A DNA stretch of 64,000 nucleotides, from the NCBI GenBank assembly GCA_903772945.1, contig CAICTM010000201.1, positions 28,852 to 92,851 of the forward strand, written 5' to 3'. Position 1 is the first letter of the stretch, and the number at the start of each line of letters is the position of its first letter. A model generated the notes under the pieces. It was not told the DNA's origin. It saw nothing but the letters and a program-made list of their open reading frames with translations, and searched no databases. Below, one piece after another: positions 11,042 to 20,822 of the stretch. This DNA comes from Seminavis robusta. Taxonomy: Eukaryota > Bacillariophyta > Bacillariophyceae > Naviculales > Naviculaceae. The position numbers were made by a program, and so were the translations under genes.

Positions 11042-11558
11042 GGTCCTCTATCTTTGAGGAAGCAGCTTCTTCAGGTGATCTTCTAAAAAAATGACGCTGA
11101 ATGAGGGTTCTCGAGTTCTCGTTGAGTAATCTGCTGGTACCGGACCCCTGCAAGCACTCCAAACCCCCTCAAGTGTCACTCGGCCAACATCATACAATTC
11201 ATGACTTTTTCATGGCGTCATCGTCGTCATCGTCGTCCTCTTCCGTTTTCTTCAATGACACAGCTGTATCAGGAATAGCCGGAACGCCGCCAGATGATGG
11301 ATGCATTGGGTTGGAATGGAGCTGCGTCTTCAGAAGTTTCGTGACGAGGCTTAATCCCGGTAGATAATCCCTATCATTGAGGGAATTAACTTGGCCTTGT
11401 CACTATGCATACCGGCAGCTGTTGACAAAACGGAGATACCCCGGTAGCAGAATACATACTCCCAGGCAGGCTGGTCATTTGCTTCATAATAAATTTATGC
11501 ATAAACCAATGTAATGCACCTGATCACAGGCACTCTTTGTCAATTGCATCCATAGCAG
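11042..11558. other. Intergenic region upstream of the JmjC gene
   Basis: This 517-bp spacer holds the promoter of the minus-strand JmjC gene and the 3' flank of the minus-strand LRR gene. A TCATCGTCGTCATCGTCGTC microsatellite sits near 11219-11240. A plus-strand frame at 11101-11367 encodes mostly low-complexity Ser and I do not regard it as a gene. Confidence 0.5.
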
Positions 11559-14012
11559 TCAATCACAAACACAAACATCACAACTGCAGTCCACCAAGTC
11601 ACAATCAACCTGGATTCCTGTCGCCCCTTCCGTCAGCCACGAGCCCAACTCACACAAAGCAGGGTCAATGCTGCCGGTAAGGCTATTGTTGCTGACCGAC
11701 AAATCGGTCAACTTTTGCAGCAACCCCAACTCTTTGGGCACTGTGCCCGTAAAGAAATTGCCATGCAACAGCAACTCAGTCAGGTTCTCAAACCTTCCGA
11801 TTTCACTTGGGATTGGACCCGAAAACTGGTTGTTTTGCAATCTCATGTACTCCAATGATTGCCAAGATCCAAACTCTGTAGCAAGTGTCCCCGTGAAGCT
11901 ACTATTGAACAACCAAAGTCTCCACAAACCAGAGAGCAAGCCCAACTCTGATGGAAGAGAGCCAGAAAGACCTGAATTGTGTAGAAACAATGAGCCCAAT
12001 GGCAACTGTGTAATCTCTGTAGGGACTGTTCCTGTGAGTGACGTTCCACCAAAATGGAGGGTTGTCAGTTTGGACAGCATCCCAAGCTCCGAAGGAACGG
12101 TGCCCACCATTTTTGGGTTATCATCAAAAGCCAACTCGTCCATGGACTCCATCATTCCCATTTCCGCAGGGATGCTTCCGGACAAGGTGCAGTTCCACAG
12201 CCCAAACCGTCGCATGGATGTCATAAGGCCAAGCTCTGTGGGCAGAGTGCCTGTCAATGGGTTGCTCCATGCCCAAAAGAACTCCAGGTTTGACATTAGG
12301 CCCAGTTCCGAAGGGATCTGTCCAGTCAGGTTGCAACTGTCTGTCAAGAACTGCTTCAAAGTTGTGAGCTGAGCAATCTCACTTGGAAGTGATCCAGTCA
12401 ACCCTGGGTTGGCCATTGACCAAATGTACGTGATATTTGGAAGCATCCCAAGCTCAGTTGGAAGCGTCCCAGACAAGTCGTTGCTGTATAAGAATAGGGC
12501 TTCCAAATCTGAAAGCATACCCAAGTGGGATGGAATCGAACCTTTGATTTGGTTCTTCAAGAGAAGAATGCTCTTGAGGGTGGAAACAAGAGAAAGCTCT
12601 TCTGGTATGTACCCCCCAAGTTCGTGATTGTACAACCAAAGATGTTGATAGATACCCCCTTCCTCCATTTGCTGAGGAGTGGCACTAACGAAGGGCTCAT
12701 TGACATTGTAATCACAAGGTCCAACTGGTTTGCTCCAATTTTCGCTGATCACATAATCATGGTAATGGTTGATGTTTTTCACATACCAGTCACATTCGTG
12801 ATGGTCATAAGAGAGCCAATGATCATCACTGTACCAGTATGATTTTGTCCCTCCTCCAGTTGCATAGTAAAATGTAGCGAAGCCATAGCGCTGGAGGATT
12901 CGATGGTCTGTGTAGTTGTCAAAGAGAGGATCTTGAATGATCCATTCAAAGGATCTGTTTTGAGGTGAGTCAATGTCATTGAGTTTGGATATGGTGAAGT
13001 CCGGCAAGAGGGACAACATGCGTTCCTCAGCCGTCATTGGACGAGGAGGCAGAGTCTCATTTTGAGGGATTTGGTGGGCCATATCACCAGCAAAGGCACC
13101 ATCATCACTATCTTGTCGCAGCGCAAGAAGAAGAACCAAAACCAAGACGGCAATGGCCAGGAAGCCTGCTGCGAGGAAACCAGCTATAGATAAAGCCATG
13201 GACGATTGCCTTTTTTTCCTTTGCAATTCTTCCTGGGTCACTTCTTCTGCTCTATGAAGTTCACCAGCACTTGTGTCCATGACCATATTGGCGACAATCA
13301 GAGGACCCTCTGTTCCTCCATGATGATTGTGATCAGTCCGAGTCGGCACCAAAGAAGCTTCTGCGGTGTCTGTTTGATTGTCTCGTTGGACATGGTTGTC
13401 TCGTGGATGATACATCCCAGGCATGGCATGCGCACCAGGATCAGTCAACGTACTTTGGAGCATGACATGTTGAAGGGATTCGCCTGATGGTAGCGGCATT
13501 ATCTCCGAAGAAAAATCATCTGCAGGTGTGTTGCTACTGAGACCTCGCTTTGCTAGGAAGGACTCTCCGACTTCCAGGGGTTCAACGTTTCCATTCATTG
13601 GTTCCCTTCCAAGGTTATCTATTGCGCTGGCTTTGCCACTTGCGAGTGCAGTATTGGCAACAGCAACTGAATTTGGATTTTTATTTGGGGCGGCTTCACT
13701 TGTTTCGAGCACATTCTTGGCTTGGCCAATAGAGCCAGCCTCATATTTTGAAGAACCAGTAGCCATCTTTTCAATCTCTGAGACCAAGTTTGCAGAATCG
13801 TCCTCACAACCAAGTTTGGATTGTATATTAGACACCCCGACTTCGTTCAAGAGTGCTTCAGTAGTGTCCATATCAGCTCCCGCCTGTTTTGCTTCTATGC
13901 TTGCTCTGGAGTCATCAAACCCAACGTCTGCAAGAGCTGACTCTCTAATATCCTTCAATGCAGCCTCTTCATCATCAGTGCCATCAGTTTGCTGCGTTGG
14001 CTGAGTGTTCAT
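11559..14012 (-). CDS. LRR receptor-like membrane protein
   Basis: The product has 817 residues and no signal peptide. The ~270-residue N-terminal part is acidic and disordered (DEEEAALKDIRESALADVG). A basic stop (RKKRQ) precedes one membrane span at about 272-298. A conserved juxtamembrane domain follows (FEWIIQDPLFDNYTDHRILQ, then GGTKSYWYSDDHWLSYDHH), and then about a dozen plant-type LRRs (LSGTLPTELGMLPNI, LTGSLPSEIAQL). The tail is Cys-rich (CDLVDCSCDVCVCD). The topology suggests an N-terminus in the cytosol and an LRR ectodomain outside. No kinase domain is present, so it is not a classical receptor kinase. The last 257 residues match the gene at 35700-38204 at all but seven positions, whereas the rest is much less similar. 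The ligand is unknown. Confidence 0.9.
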   Translation of the reverse strand: MNTQPTQQTDGTDDEEAALKDIRESALADVGFDDSRASIEAKQAGADMDTTEALLNEVGVSNIQSKLGCEDDSANLVSEIEKMATGSSKYEAGSIGQAKNVLETSEAAPNKNPNSVAVANTALASGKASAIDNLGREPMNGNVEPLEVGESFLAKRGLSSNTPADDFSSEIMPLPSGESLQHVMLQSTLTDPGAHAMPGMYHPRDNHVQRDNQTDTAEASLVPTRTDHNHHGGTEGPLIVANMVMDTSAGELHRAEEVTQEELQRKKRQSSMALSIAGFLAAGFLAIAVLVLVLLLALRQDSDDGAFAGDMAHQIPQNETLPPRPMTAEERMLSLLPDFTISKLNDIDSPQNRSFEWIIQDPLFDNYTDHRILQRYGFATFYYATGGGTKSYWYSDDHWLSYDHHECDWYVKNINHYHDYVISENWSKPVGPCDYNVNEPFVSATPQQMEEGGIYQHLWLYNHELGGYIPEELSLVSTLKSILLLKNQIKGSIPSHLGMLSDLEALFLYSNDLSGTLPTELGMLPNITYIWSMANPGLTGSLPSEIAQLTTLKQFLTDSCNLTGQIPSELGLMSNLEFFWAWSNPLTGTLPTELGLMTSMRRFGLWNCTLSGSIPAEMGMMESMDELAFDDNPKMVGTVPSELGMLSKLTTLHFGGTSLTGTVPTEITQLPLGSLFLHNSGLSGSLPSELGLLSGLWRLWLFNSSFTGTLATEFGSWQSLEYMRLQNNQFSGPIPSEIGRFENLTELLLHGNFFTGTVPKELGLLQKLTDLSVSNNSLTGSIDPALCELGSWLTEGATGIQVDCDLVDCSCDVCVCD

Positions 14013-15141
14013 TTTGCTTGTGGGTTTGGCCTCAAGATGTTTCTTCGGAGTGGTGTTGCCGACTGCCGCAAGCTAAGATTTGTGTGGGGAGTGATGGAGG
14101 AGTTCTCTATGATAGATCTTCGTGGAGTGACGAGTGAGAGTGGAGTCTTCCCATTTTCTGCGGTGTTGACTTCGGGTCTGCCTCGCAATTATTTTAATTA
14201 TTAATTGCCCTGTCCCCTGTTATGTGGATTGGGCATTGGGCAGACTGGCAGATGGCAGACAAATATCAAATCAAAAGCCTTAGTTAGGGTGTACTCGTAG
14301 CTGCAAGGGCTGCTTTCATAATAATTAAAAAAATAGACAGTTGCCCTGGCAAGGTTAAGGCTACCGGAACCAAGCAGCCTTTTTCAGAACCCTTGCAACC
14401 TTGGCCTTTAGAAAAATGCAAGTTGAGGGCATCACGTTGCCTCGGTGTTTCTGTTGTCTACCGGTAGACTATTTTGAGCTATGTATGTATGTATGTATGT
14501 ATGATTGATTCGACAGGAGGCAGCCTACAGAGCCAATCGAGACACACAATAATGGTGTCCCAGCTATCGTAGCCACGGCAGCCATACTGTGCATCCTCCG
14601 GACGAGTTTTCTCTTCACAAGGCAAACTTGGAATAACGAACAACACAGATAACACTTTGGCCATCTCGCACAGAAAGACAATGGGTGAAATTTCAGCCAC
14701 CGCCAATTGGGGCCTCATCGAAGGCGTGGATTTAATAAACGGAGAAGAGTTCTCCAATGTATGCTCCCTGCTCTGACCAGGTTGTTGGAAAGAAGAAAGA
14801 AACGCAGCTGTACGGGCGGCTACACCAACACCAAATTTAAAAATGTGACAGGCAGTATGAATGAAGACGAAATTCCTGGTTGCCGTAGTTGCGGCAAGAA
14901 CCACAGGAGCCGAGGCAAACGCTTTCAAAGGTAACATCCCCAGGGTGTGCAAAAACGTCACCTGCTCGGATCTCTAGCTAACCAGCAGAATACTATTTGA
15001 AGCAGCAATGAACGTAGTGTTTCTTGCTTGAAATCTGAAACTAATAGTCTTTCTAAAACCTTTATCATTCATTCACTCTATGGTAATGAAACTCGCGGAA
15101 ATAAATAGATATGGACGGCAACCTCTGAGCAACGACGATTA
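14013..15141. other. Intergenic region with weak small ORF
   Basis: This holds the promoter of the LRR gene (minus) and about 1.1 kb of spacer. A (TATG)n microsatellite lies at 14479-14503 and a TACCGGTA palindrome at 14459-14466. One minus-strand frame, 14479-14937 from an ATG (MLPLKAFASAPVVLAATTAT...), could encode ~150 residues with hydrophobic segments, but it ends inside the TATG repeat and has no recognisable domain. I leave it unannotated as a gene. Confidence 0.4.
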
Positions 15142-15321
15142 TTAGATCGCCTCTCTAGCCTTGGCCCAAATCGCCTCGACTTGTGCTTTTATCTTTTCAA
15201 CTTCTTCCAGGTTGCCTCGACCTTCATGGTATGGGATTTGTGCTTCCAGCTTGGTAACCTTCTTCTGGTCTTTCTTGTTGAGAGTGAATTCTTCCACGTC
15301 GGTCTGCTTATTCTTGCCCAT
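15142..15321 (-). CDS. Small basic helical protein, 59 residues
   Basis: An ATG at 15319-15321 opens a 60-codon frame ending in TAA at 15142-15144. The product starts MGKNKQTDVEEFTLNKKDQK and ends VEAIWAKAREAI. It is Lys/Glu-rich and predicted to be helical almost throughout, with a short central turn (PYHEGRGN). The even charged-helix pattern and the conserved-looking GRGN turn make it look like a real protein rather than chance; I believe similar short proteins occur in other eukaryotes but cannot name a family. It is head to head with the CLYBL gene (288 bp between starts), so the two may share a promoter. Its length puts it below common ORF cut-offs. Confidence 0.65.
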   Translation of the reverse strand: MGKNKQTDVEEFTLNKKDQKKVTKLEAQIPYHEGRGNLEEVEKIKAQVEAIWAKAREAI

Positions 15322-15609
15322 GGTTTATTGATTGATTGTTTGTTTGGGTATTGGCGTACTGTAGTCTGCAAGTTTGAGAGTTGCTTTTGTTTTGTGAGCT
15401 CCAGAGTCCCAAGGAGCAAAGAAGTGCTTCTCTTTGGGGGTTCGCTTTCAAACATGGTGGTGGGAAGGGAAGCGAACCGAATCTTTGGATCTTTGTTGAA
15501 CGTGTTCTCATGCAGACATCTATGCATAGAAGAAGAGAACCAGCAGCCAAAATTCCTCTGTCGAGATACCGTTATACCCATAGCAATCCAAACATCCATA
15601 CCAACCACC
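15322..15609. promoter_or_regulatory. Shared divergent promoter region (small protein / CLYBL)
   Basis: Only 288 bp separate the start codons of two divergently transcribed genes, so both promoters and 5' UTRs must lie here. No TATA box or specific factor site can be named with confidence. Confidence 0.5.
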
Positions 15610-16635
15610 ATGAGGCACTATCAGTTACTATTCAAGCGCATCACGCCCACTCTTTCTTCTTCTAGCATCCGACGAAGCTTTTCTGTTTCAGCAGCAGCAG
15701 CAGCCGCCCAAAAAGTGGAACGCCCTCGTCGTTCTTTATTCAGTGTTCCGGGGAGCGACGAACGCAAGATCCAAAAGGCGACTGGTTTGAATGCCGATGC
15801 CGTAGTATTGGATTTGGAAGATGGAGTGGCGTTGGATCGCAAAGAAGATGCTCGAGAATTGGTCGTCCAGACACTGCGACAAGTTGAAACGGGAGATTTG
15901 TCGTTTGGAACATCGGAACTGTGTGTGCGCATTAATGCATTGGAGACGGGATCTCTAGCCTTTGAAGATCTCCAAGCCATTCTTCCGTGTCCCAGTTTAC
16001 AGACCATTGTTCTTCCCAAAGTGGAGCTTCCTTCAGATGTGGATTTTGTACGGCGTTTGGTGGAAATGATCCCACCCGACAATCAAGAAGAAACGCGGGA
16101 TCTACGCATTATTGCCGCCATTGAATCCGCCAAGGGAATGCTCAATTTACGGGAGATTGCCGAGACAACCAATCAACAATCTTCTTCTAGTTTGGATGCC
16201 TTGGTCTTTGCATCGGAGGATTACTGTGCCGATCTCGAGTTGATTCGCACCACGGCGGCCATCGAACTCTTGATGGCTCGATCGCAATTGGTCACCACCG
16301 CCAAAGCGTACGGATTGCAAGCCATTGATATGGTCCACATTGATTTTCGCAATATGGAAGCACTCCAAGAAGAATGTACCCGCGGTGTCGAAATGGGCTT
16401 TACGGGAAAACAAGCCATTCATCCGGCTCAACTCGATACCATTCATCAAACCTTTTGTCCATCCGCCAAAGATTTGGAATTTGCCCAAGCCTGTGTCACA
16501 CAGTACGAATCCACCACGGCCGCGGGAAAAGGAGCCGTGGAAGTTCATGGCATTGTGGTGGATGCACCCGTCTACAAGTGGGCACTCAAAATTGTACGTC
16601 GTGCGGAGCAAGCTGGAATGATACAAACTATCTAG
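15610..16635 (+). CDS. CLYBL: CLYBL-type citramalyl-CoA lyase (CitE-like), mitochondrial
   Basis: The product has 341 residues, close to human CLYBL (340). The ATG at 15610 is chosen because it begins an amphipathic presequence (MRHYQLLFKRITPTLSSSSI...RRSFSVS) typical of mitochondrial import; the frame is open further upstream but that extension shows no protein character. HpcH/HpaI-CitE family motifs occur in order: RSLFSVPGSDERKIQKA, VVLDLEDGV, VRINA, IVLPKVE, AAIESAKGMLNLREIA, FASEDYCADLEL and GFTGKQAIHPAQLDTI. The Glu of AAIES and an acidic residue in SEDYCAD are the expected Mg ligands. The family cleaves (S)-citramalyl-CoA to acetyl-CoA and pyruvate, in the C5-dicarboxylate/itaconate route, and protects B12 metabolism in animals. 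It is convergent with the opine-dehydrogenase-like gene (208 bp apart). Confidence 0.9.
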   Translation: MRHYQLLFKRITPTLSSSSIRRSFSVSAAAAAAQKVERPRRSLFSVPGSDERKIQKATGLNADAVVLDLEDGVALDRKEDARELVVQTLRQVETGDLSFGTSELCVRINALETGSLAFEDLQAILPCPSLQTIVLPKVELPSDVDFVRRLVEMIPPDNQEETRDLRIIAAIESAKGMLNLREIAETTNQQSSSSLDALVFASEDYCADLELIRTTAAIELLMARSQLVTTAKAYGLQAIDMVHIDFRNMEALQEECTRGVEMGFTGKQAIHPAQLDTIHQTFCPSAKDLEFAQACVTQYESTTAAGKGAVEVHGIVVDAPVYKWALKIVRRAEQAGMIQTI

Positions 16636-16843
16636 CTAGCAGCTAGAAATACCAATTTTATTGCAACTACTCGTAGCTAGAGGGACTGACTGATCAGGTT
16701 GTGTATACGTACACTGTTGCAACTATCGCATTTCTGGCTTCGTAGACTGTAGTACCGGCCCGGATGGCACTTCTTGCTTGGCCTTCCGGTTGACTAATAC
16801 TACGAATCGGAAAGCACCGCATGCCTTCCGCACCGTATCGCAC

Positions 16844-18176
16844 TCAGTTGTCCAATGCTTCAATAGTGTGCAGTCCGTAAACCTGGGGTATCCCACAAAG
16901 ATACTCCTGGCTCATGCAATACTTCAAGTTGATCTTGCCCTCCTTATTGAGAAAGCACTCACCACGAAGGGTTTGTGCCCAGACAATCACTTCATCCAAA
17001 AAGGGAGTCTTGACCTCTAGCATCTCGGCAAGAGCCTTGGCAATCAAGAGCCCATAGGGGATGTCGTCCTTGAAGAATCGGAAGTTGATGTCCAAATGCC
17101 GTTTTCCGTCGGGCCCCTCGACCGTGGGAGTCTTGATGGAGGCTAGCTGCACACTCTCCTTTAGGCTGGCCAAGATGCCAACATGACTGCTCTTGTGGTT
17201 GAGCTTCTCCAACTCCAGGTAGCCAAGCATGTATTTGAACTTCTTTTGCGGGAGCTTGCTGCGAATCGCTTGGCGAATTCGTTCGTATTCAGCATCCAAT
17301 CTTTGCAAGATGTCCGCAGACTCTTGGTCAAAATCGCGGTAGAAGAATGGGACAGCCGCCAAGGAATCCCACACACCGGTGCCACCCGACTTTTTCCAGA
17401 GCCCGTAGCAACGCGCGGGATGAATGATTTGATTGTCCACGGACAACGTCAAGTCGAGGAAGGAATCGGCCAGCTCAAACTTGACTTTTCCCATCGTGCG
17501 ACTAGAAATATCTTTCAAGAAGATGTCATTGAGTTTGTCAAACCGACCGGGAGGAGTCACCGCGACAACGTTGACATCCTTCGGGCCGTAATTGATTCCT
17601 CGTTCACCGTAGGTGCGAGTGCGACAGATCCACGGTATGCTTCCAATTGCAAATGTGACAATGTTGCTTCGAGGTTCCTCCTCCTCCTCCTCCTGACGTA
17701 TGATACTGGAAGAAACCATCCAATCAAATCCAGCTTGTCCAAAGATGGTCCCCACAAATACTTCCTTCTTGGTTTGGCTGACAAAAGGCGCAATCTGATC
17801 GAGGACAGGACGGTACACGTAGACGGGGAGACAAAGGATGATGACATCAGCTGTCGGAATGACATCTGCCGCGTTGTTGGACTTACGATGAATCGTTCCA
17901 TGGTAGGTTGTGGAGACCTGACCGGTGACTCCGTTGGTGATTTCGCATGATACATCGTCTTTCCACTCGTCTGGACGACGCGTGTACAAGTTGACGGTGT
18001 GTCCCATCTCGGACAGAAGGGGAATCAAGACATGAGCGGAACTGGTGGTTGAACAAGCAGGAAAGTTAGACAGCGACAGAGGCATATTGACTTGACATGT
18101 TCCTCTCTACGACAACTTCGTACCTTCCTCCGCCGACCACACAAGTCGTTACGTTCTTCTTTGGATGCGGCGCCAT
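16844..18176 (-). CDS. Opine/octopine-dehydrogenase-family NAD(P) oxidoreductase (one intron)
   Basis: Two exons, complement of 18124-18176 and 16844-18041, give 416 residues. Exon 1 is 53 nt (MAPHPKKNVTTCVVGGG + AG). A phase-2 GTACGA...CACCAG intron of 82 bp follows, and exon 2 begins by completing a Ser codon. Splicing yields VVGGGSSAHVLIPLLSEMGH, the glycine-rich Rossmann loop and first helix expected of this family. A simple ORF starting at 18085 would lack that loop. Downstream are VIILCLPVYVYRPVLDQIAP, FVGTIFGQAGFDW and the helical C-terminal domain with DNQIIHPARCYGLW, typical of octopine/nopaline dehydrogenases, which reductively condense a 2-oxo acid with an amino acid. The substrate cannot be read from sequence. 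It is divergent from a DAO-family flavoprotein. Confidence 0.85.
18042..18123 (-). other. 82-bp GT-AG intron, phase 2
   Basis: The donor is GTACGA at 18123 and the acceptor CACCAG ends at 18042. A pyrimidine-rich stretch precedes the acceptor. Removal restores the nucleotide-binding glycine motif, which is strong functional support for this junction. Confidence 0.8.
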
Positions 18177-18860
18177 CGTCGAGATAAGATAGTGCTGGGT
18201 AAGCTGCAACGCTACAGCTCTTTCAGGAGAATTTGGTTTTAGTTTATTTAAAAGCTGTAAGCAAGAAGTGAGCATTCCCATATTTAGCTGTAAGGGAAGA
18301 AGGATGGTTTTATGGGAATGAATCTCAGCTTATGGATTGGCTTCTGGATGTACTTGACATGCTTATGGATTGGCTTCTGGATATAAGGATGTACTTGACA
18401 TATGCAGGTAAACCTCCTCATGTGTGCAACTAGATGGTAGATCTAGACGGGAAAATAGTCTAGCTAGATACATGATAGCTACAGGCTGCGGGGAATCTGG
18501 GTTCGATTCGATTCTTATCCGGTCCTCCTTGAGAAGGTGAAAGGGGGTTTCGAGTAGGAAGGTCAGACTACGGAAGCCAGCGAGTAGAAGCGAATCGAAT
18601 CGCATGCCATGTGTAGACTACCTGGTACTGGTACCTTCTAGCTACTAGATCTAGTAGATCTAATCGAATAAGCTTGCACGAGGCAATTGGAATTGCCAGG
18701 TAGACAGCTGGACTGTCGCTCGACTCGACTCGACTCGACTTTTTGCACTCCCAGCATGCTTGTTGTGAGACAGGGTCAGAGATCACCGGGGTCTGCCCGG
18801 CACTCGTACGGTACACACCGGTAGCAGCAAAGACCTCGCATAGGTAACAATAGTCCCACC
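18177..18860. promoter_or_regulatory. Shared divergent promoter region (opine-dehydrogenase-like / FAD oxidoreductase)
   Basis: These 684 bp lie between divergent starts. Inside are an imperfect direct duplication (about 18329-18358 and 18361-18400, core GCTTATGGATTGGCTTCTGG), TTCGA-type pentamer runs (18502-18514, 18591-18603) and a (CGACT)n run near 18720. The downstream ATG has a CCCACC context. Individual promoter elements cannot be assigned. Confidence 0.5.
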
Positions 18861-20645
18861 ATGAACCTCTGGCCTCCTAATCTTGCCGTTTTATCAAGCG
18901 TTGCCTTTGCTTCTCTCTTGAAGCCACAAGGGGATTGCCACAAACATTCGCATGGGAAGACTCTGACGATCTCTCCGTTCTTTGCCTTTGCCGGACCTCG
19001 AACTTCACAGCCTCAGCATTCCGTTGCACGCAGCACGGAATTCGATCGACGCACTACTGACAACAAGCTTCGCATCGGAATCGTTGGAGGGGGTATCTGC
19101 GGCAACTCAGCAGCCTATGCTCTCGCCAAGCGTCTCCGCTCTAATTCAACCTGGAAAGATCGAAGCCATCAGATTACTGTATTGGAAGGAGATCCCAACA
19201 GTCCTCTAACTGCTTCGGACCATCAAGAAAATCAACCACCCCAGTGGGGTGCGGCAGCAGCTCGCAACGCCAATTCCATCGTACCAGGATCGTCCATGCA
19301 CGTCTTCACAAAGAAATCGGTTGTCTGGCAGATTGCTCGTGACACCATCGAAGAGTGGTACTTTCTCGGCAAAGAATGGCTTGAGCAACAATGCTATGGC
19401 AAACAAAACCTCCTGAGAGGAAATGATTTTGCCATTGCACCTCCCTACTTTGCCTTGCATCCATGGAAGTGTTTGGGTCCTTCCGCAACAGCCGAAGAAC
19501 GATTGTCGTTTTTGCGCTTCTGCCGACATTTTCTTTATTATTCTCTGGTTCGAGGGGACTTGGAAGCCAACAACCGAGGGCATTGCATGTGTCAATTGGC
19601 GAAGGTCAATCGAGACATCTTCTTGGAGGTTGCCAATGACATGAATCAAAAGGGATATAACATTCAATACTCGAGGGGATTCTTGGCCCTCTATCGAGAC
19701 TTGGCAACGGCGAAACACTCCCAAGAAATCACAACAAAGCATGGGGAAGAAGCTCATCTTTTGAGCTGGGAGGAAGCCGTGGCAAAAACTCCCAGTCTCA
19801 ATAGTCTATCTTCACTCATGAAGAGCCCCCTTTCCGTTGTACACAGACCAAACGAGGTCATTTCCAGTTGCGAGCAGTTCCTTCGAGCTTGGATGCAAGA
19901 GATTCGAAAACTGGGAGTGGAGTACCGTCACGGCCAGGTCGATAAAGTGGAACGAGTCGACCACAAGAGGTTCCGGGTCACCTGCAAGGATGGAACCTCT
20001 CAAGATTTTGATCTGTTGGTCCTGGCAGCAGGCGTCTGCACTCCACTCTTGTCGGCTCAACTGAACGCAGGTAAATACGTGCCCACCTATCCACTGAGAG
20101 GATTTTCACTGACTACAATTGCGCAAGGCCAAACTTATTGTGACGATGACAAAGACAACAATGAACCCCATTTACTCCTACCCACGTCATTCTCCGTGGA
20201 CTCCATGTACTGCACCTCCGTGACACCTCACATGGCACGCTGGGCCGGTTTTGGGGAGTTTGTAGGATATCCACGAAGCAACAACACCCCGGTGCCAGCA
20301 TCCATTGGTCCTTCCATCTTGTCGCGCTACTCCAACCTTGTCTTTCCAACCGCCACTAGAAGCAAGGAGGATGTGCAGAGTTGCTTTCGTCCCGCGAGTC
20401 CGGACGATTTGCCCATCGTCGGGGCCATCCCCGAGGTACCAGGTTTGTTTGTCCACACAGGGCATGGTACATTGGGTTGGACGACGGGTCTCGCCACGGG
20501 AGTTTGTCTCGCCCAAAGTATGGAAGAGTATCTCGTGGAAGAGGACGCGGAGGAGTCGAATGACGAGAATCAGCATGCCTACAACCTACCCAATGGCATT
20601 CAGATTGAGAGGAAGTTTCTCGCTCCCAGTCGTTTTGTAGATTGA
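18861..20645 (+). CDS. FAD-dependent oxidoreductase, DAO / D-amino-acid dehydrogenase-like
   Basis: The product has 594 residues. An N-terminal hydrophobic stretch (LAVLSSVAFASLL) and ~65 variable residues look like a targeting region; VAFASLL is reminiscent of, but not identical to, the diatom plastid ASAFAP signal. The dinucleotide-binding motif RIGIVGGGICGNSAAYALAKR begins at residue 71, with ITVLEGDP as the second strand. GAAAARNANSIVPGSSMHVF and the C-terminal FRPASPDDLPIVGAIP...HTGHGTLGWTTGLATG are hallmarks of the DAO superfamily (DadA, glycine/sarcosine oxidases, opine oxidase B subunits). These enzymes oxidise C-N bonds of amino acids or N-substituted amino acids. Divergent pairing with an opine-dehydrogenase-family gene suggests a related substrate, but this is inference. 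Confidence 0.88.
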   Translation: MNLWPPNLAVLSSVAFASLLKPQGDCHKHSHGKTLTISPFFAFAGPRTSQPQHSVARSTEFDRRTTDNKLRIGIVGGGICGNSAAYALAKRLRSNSTWKDRSHQITVLEGDPNSPLTASDHQENQPPQWGAAAARNANSIVPGSSMHVFTKKSVVWQIARDTIEEWYFLGKEWLEQQCYGKQNLLRGNDFAIAPPYFALHPWKCLGPSATAEERLSFLRFCRHFLYYSLVRGDLEANNRGHCMCQLAKVNRDIFLEVANDMNQKGYNIQYSRGFLALYRDLATAKHSQEITTKHGEEAHLLSWEEAVAKTPSLNSLSSLMKSPLSVVHRPNEVISSCEQFLRAWMQEIRKLGVEYRHGQVDKVERVDHKRFRVTCKDGTSQDFDLLVLAAGVCTPLLSAQLNAGKYVPTYPLRGFSLTTIAQGQTYCDDDKDNNEPHLLLPTSFSVDSMYCTSVTPHMARWAGFGEFVGYPRSNNTPVPASIGPSILSRYSNLVFPTATRSKEDVQSCFRPASPDDLPIVGAIPEVPGLFVHTGHGTLGWTTGLATGVCLAQSMEEYLVEEDAEESNDENQHAYNLPNGIQIERKFLAPSRFVD

Positions 20646-20822
20646 TCCATTGTAGGCAGCAAATATAATATGTGCCGTACCGCACCACGAATGAACAGAT
20701 AAACACTAACCAACAATGCTGCCGTACGTTATCAGGAAACCACACATCATCATTGATCGAGACATGCCAGGAATTCACATTCGAGGCAATGACCTAGCCT
20801 AGGCAATAATGATATCATAACC

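Noticed and set aside
11668-12372. 234-codon plus-strand frame
   Set aside because: Antisense of the LRR region; the same shadow appears at 37391-37933 opposite the paralogue.
14479-14937. Hydrophobic 150-codon minus-strand frame
   Set aside because: No recognised domain, ends in a TATG microsatellite; not strong enough for a gene call.
15181-15609. Extended N-terminus of the CLYBL frame
   Set aside because: The extension begins at TTG, overlaps the promoter and the minus-strand small gene, and shows no family similarity; the ATG at 15610 starts a good presequence.
16844-18085. Opine-dehydrogenase-like gene starting at 18085
   Set aside because: That start gives MPLSLSNFPACSTT and lacks the glycine-rich loop; those bases are intron sequence ending in CACCAG.
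18481-18520. tRNA-like GGGTTCGATTC
   Set aside because: No matching T-stem, anticodon arm or acceptor stem; it belongs to a TTCGA pentamer run.
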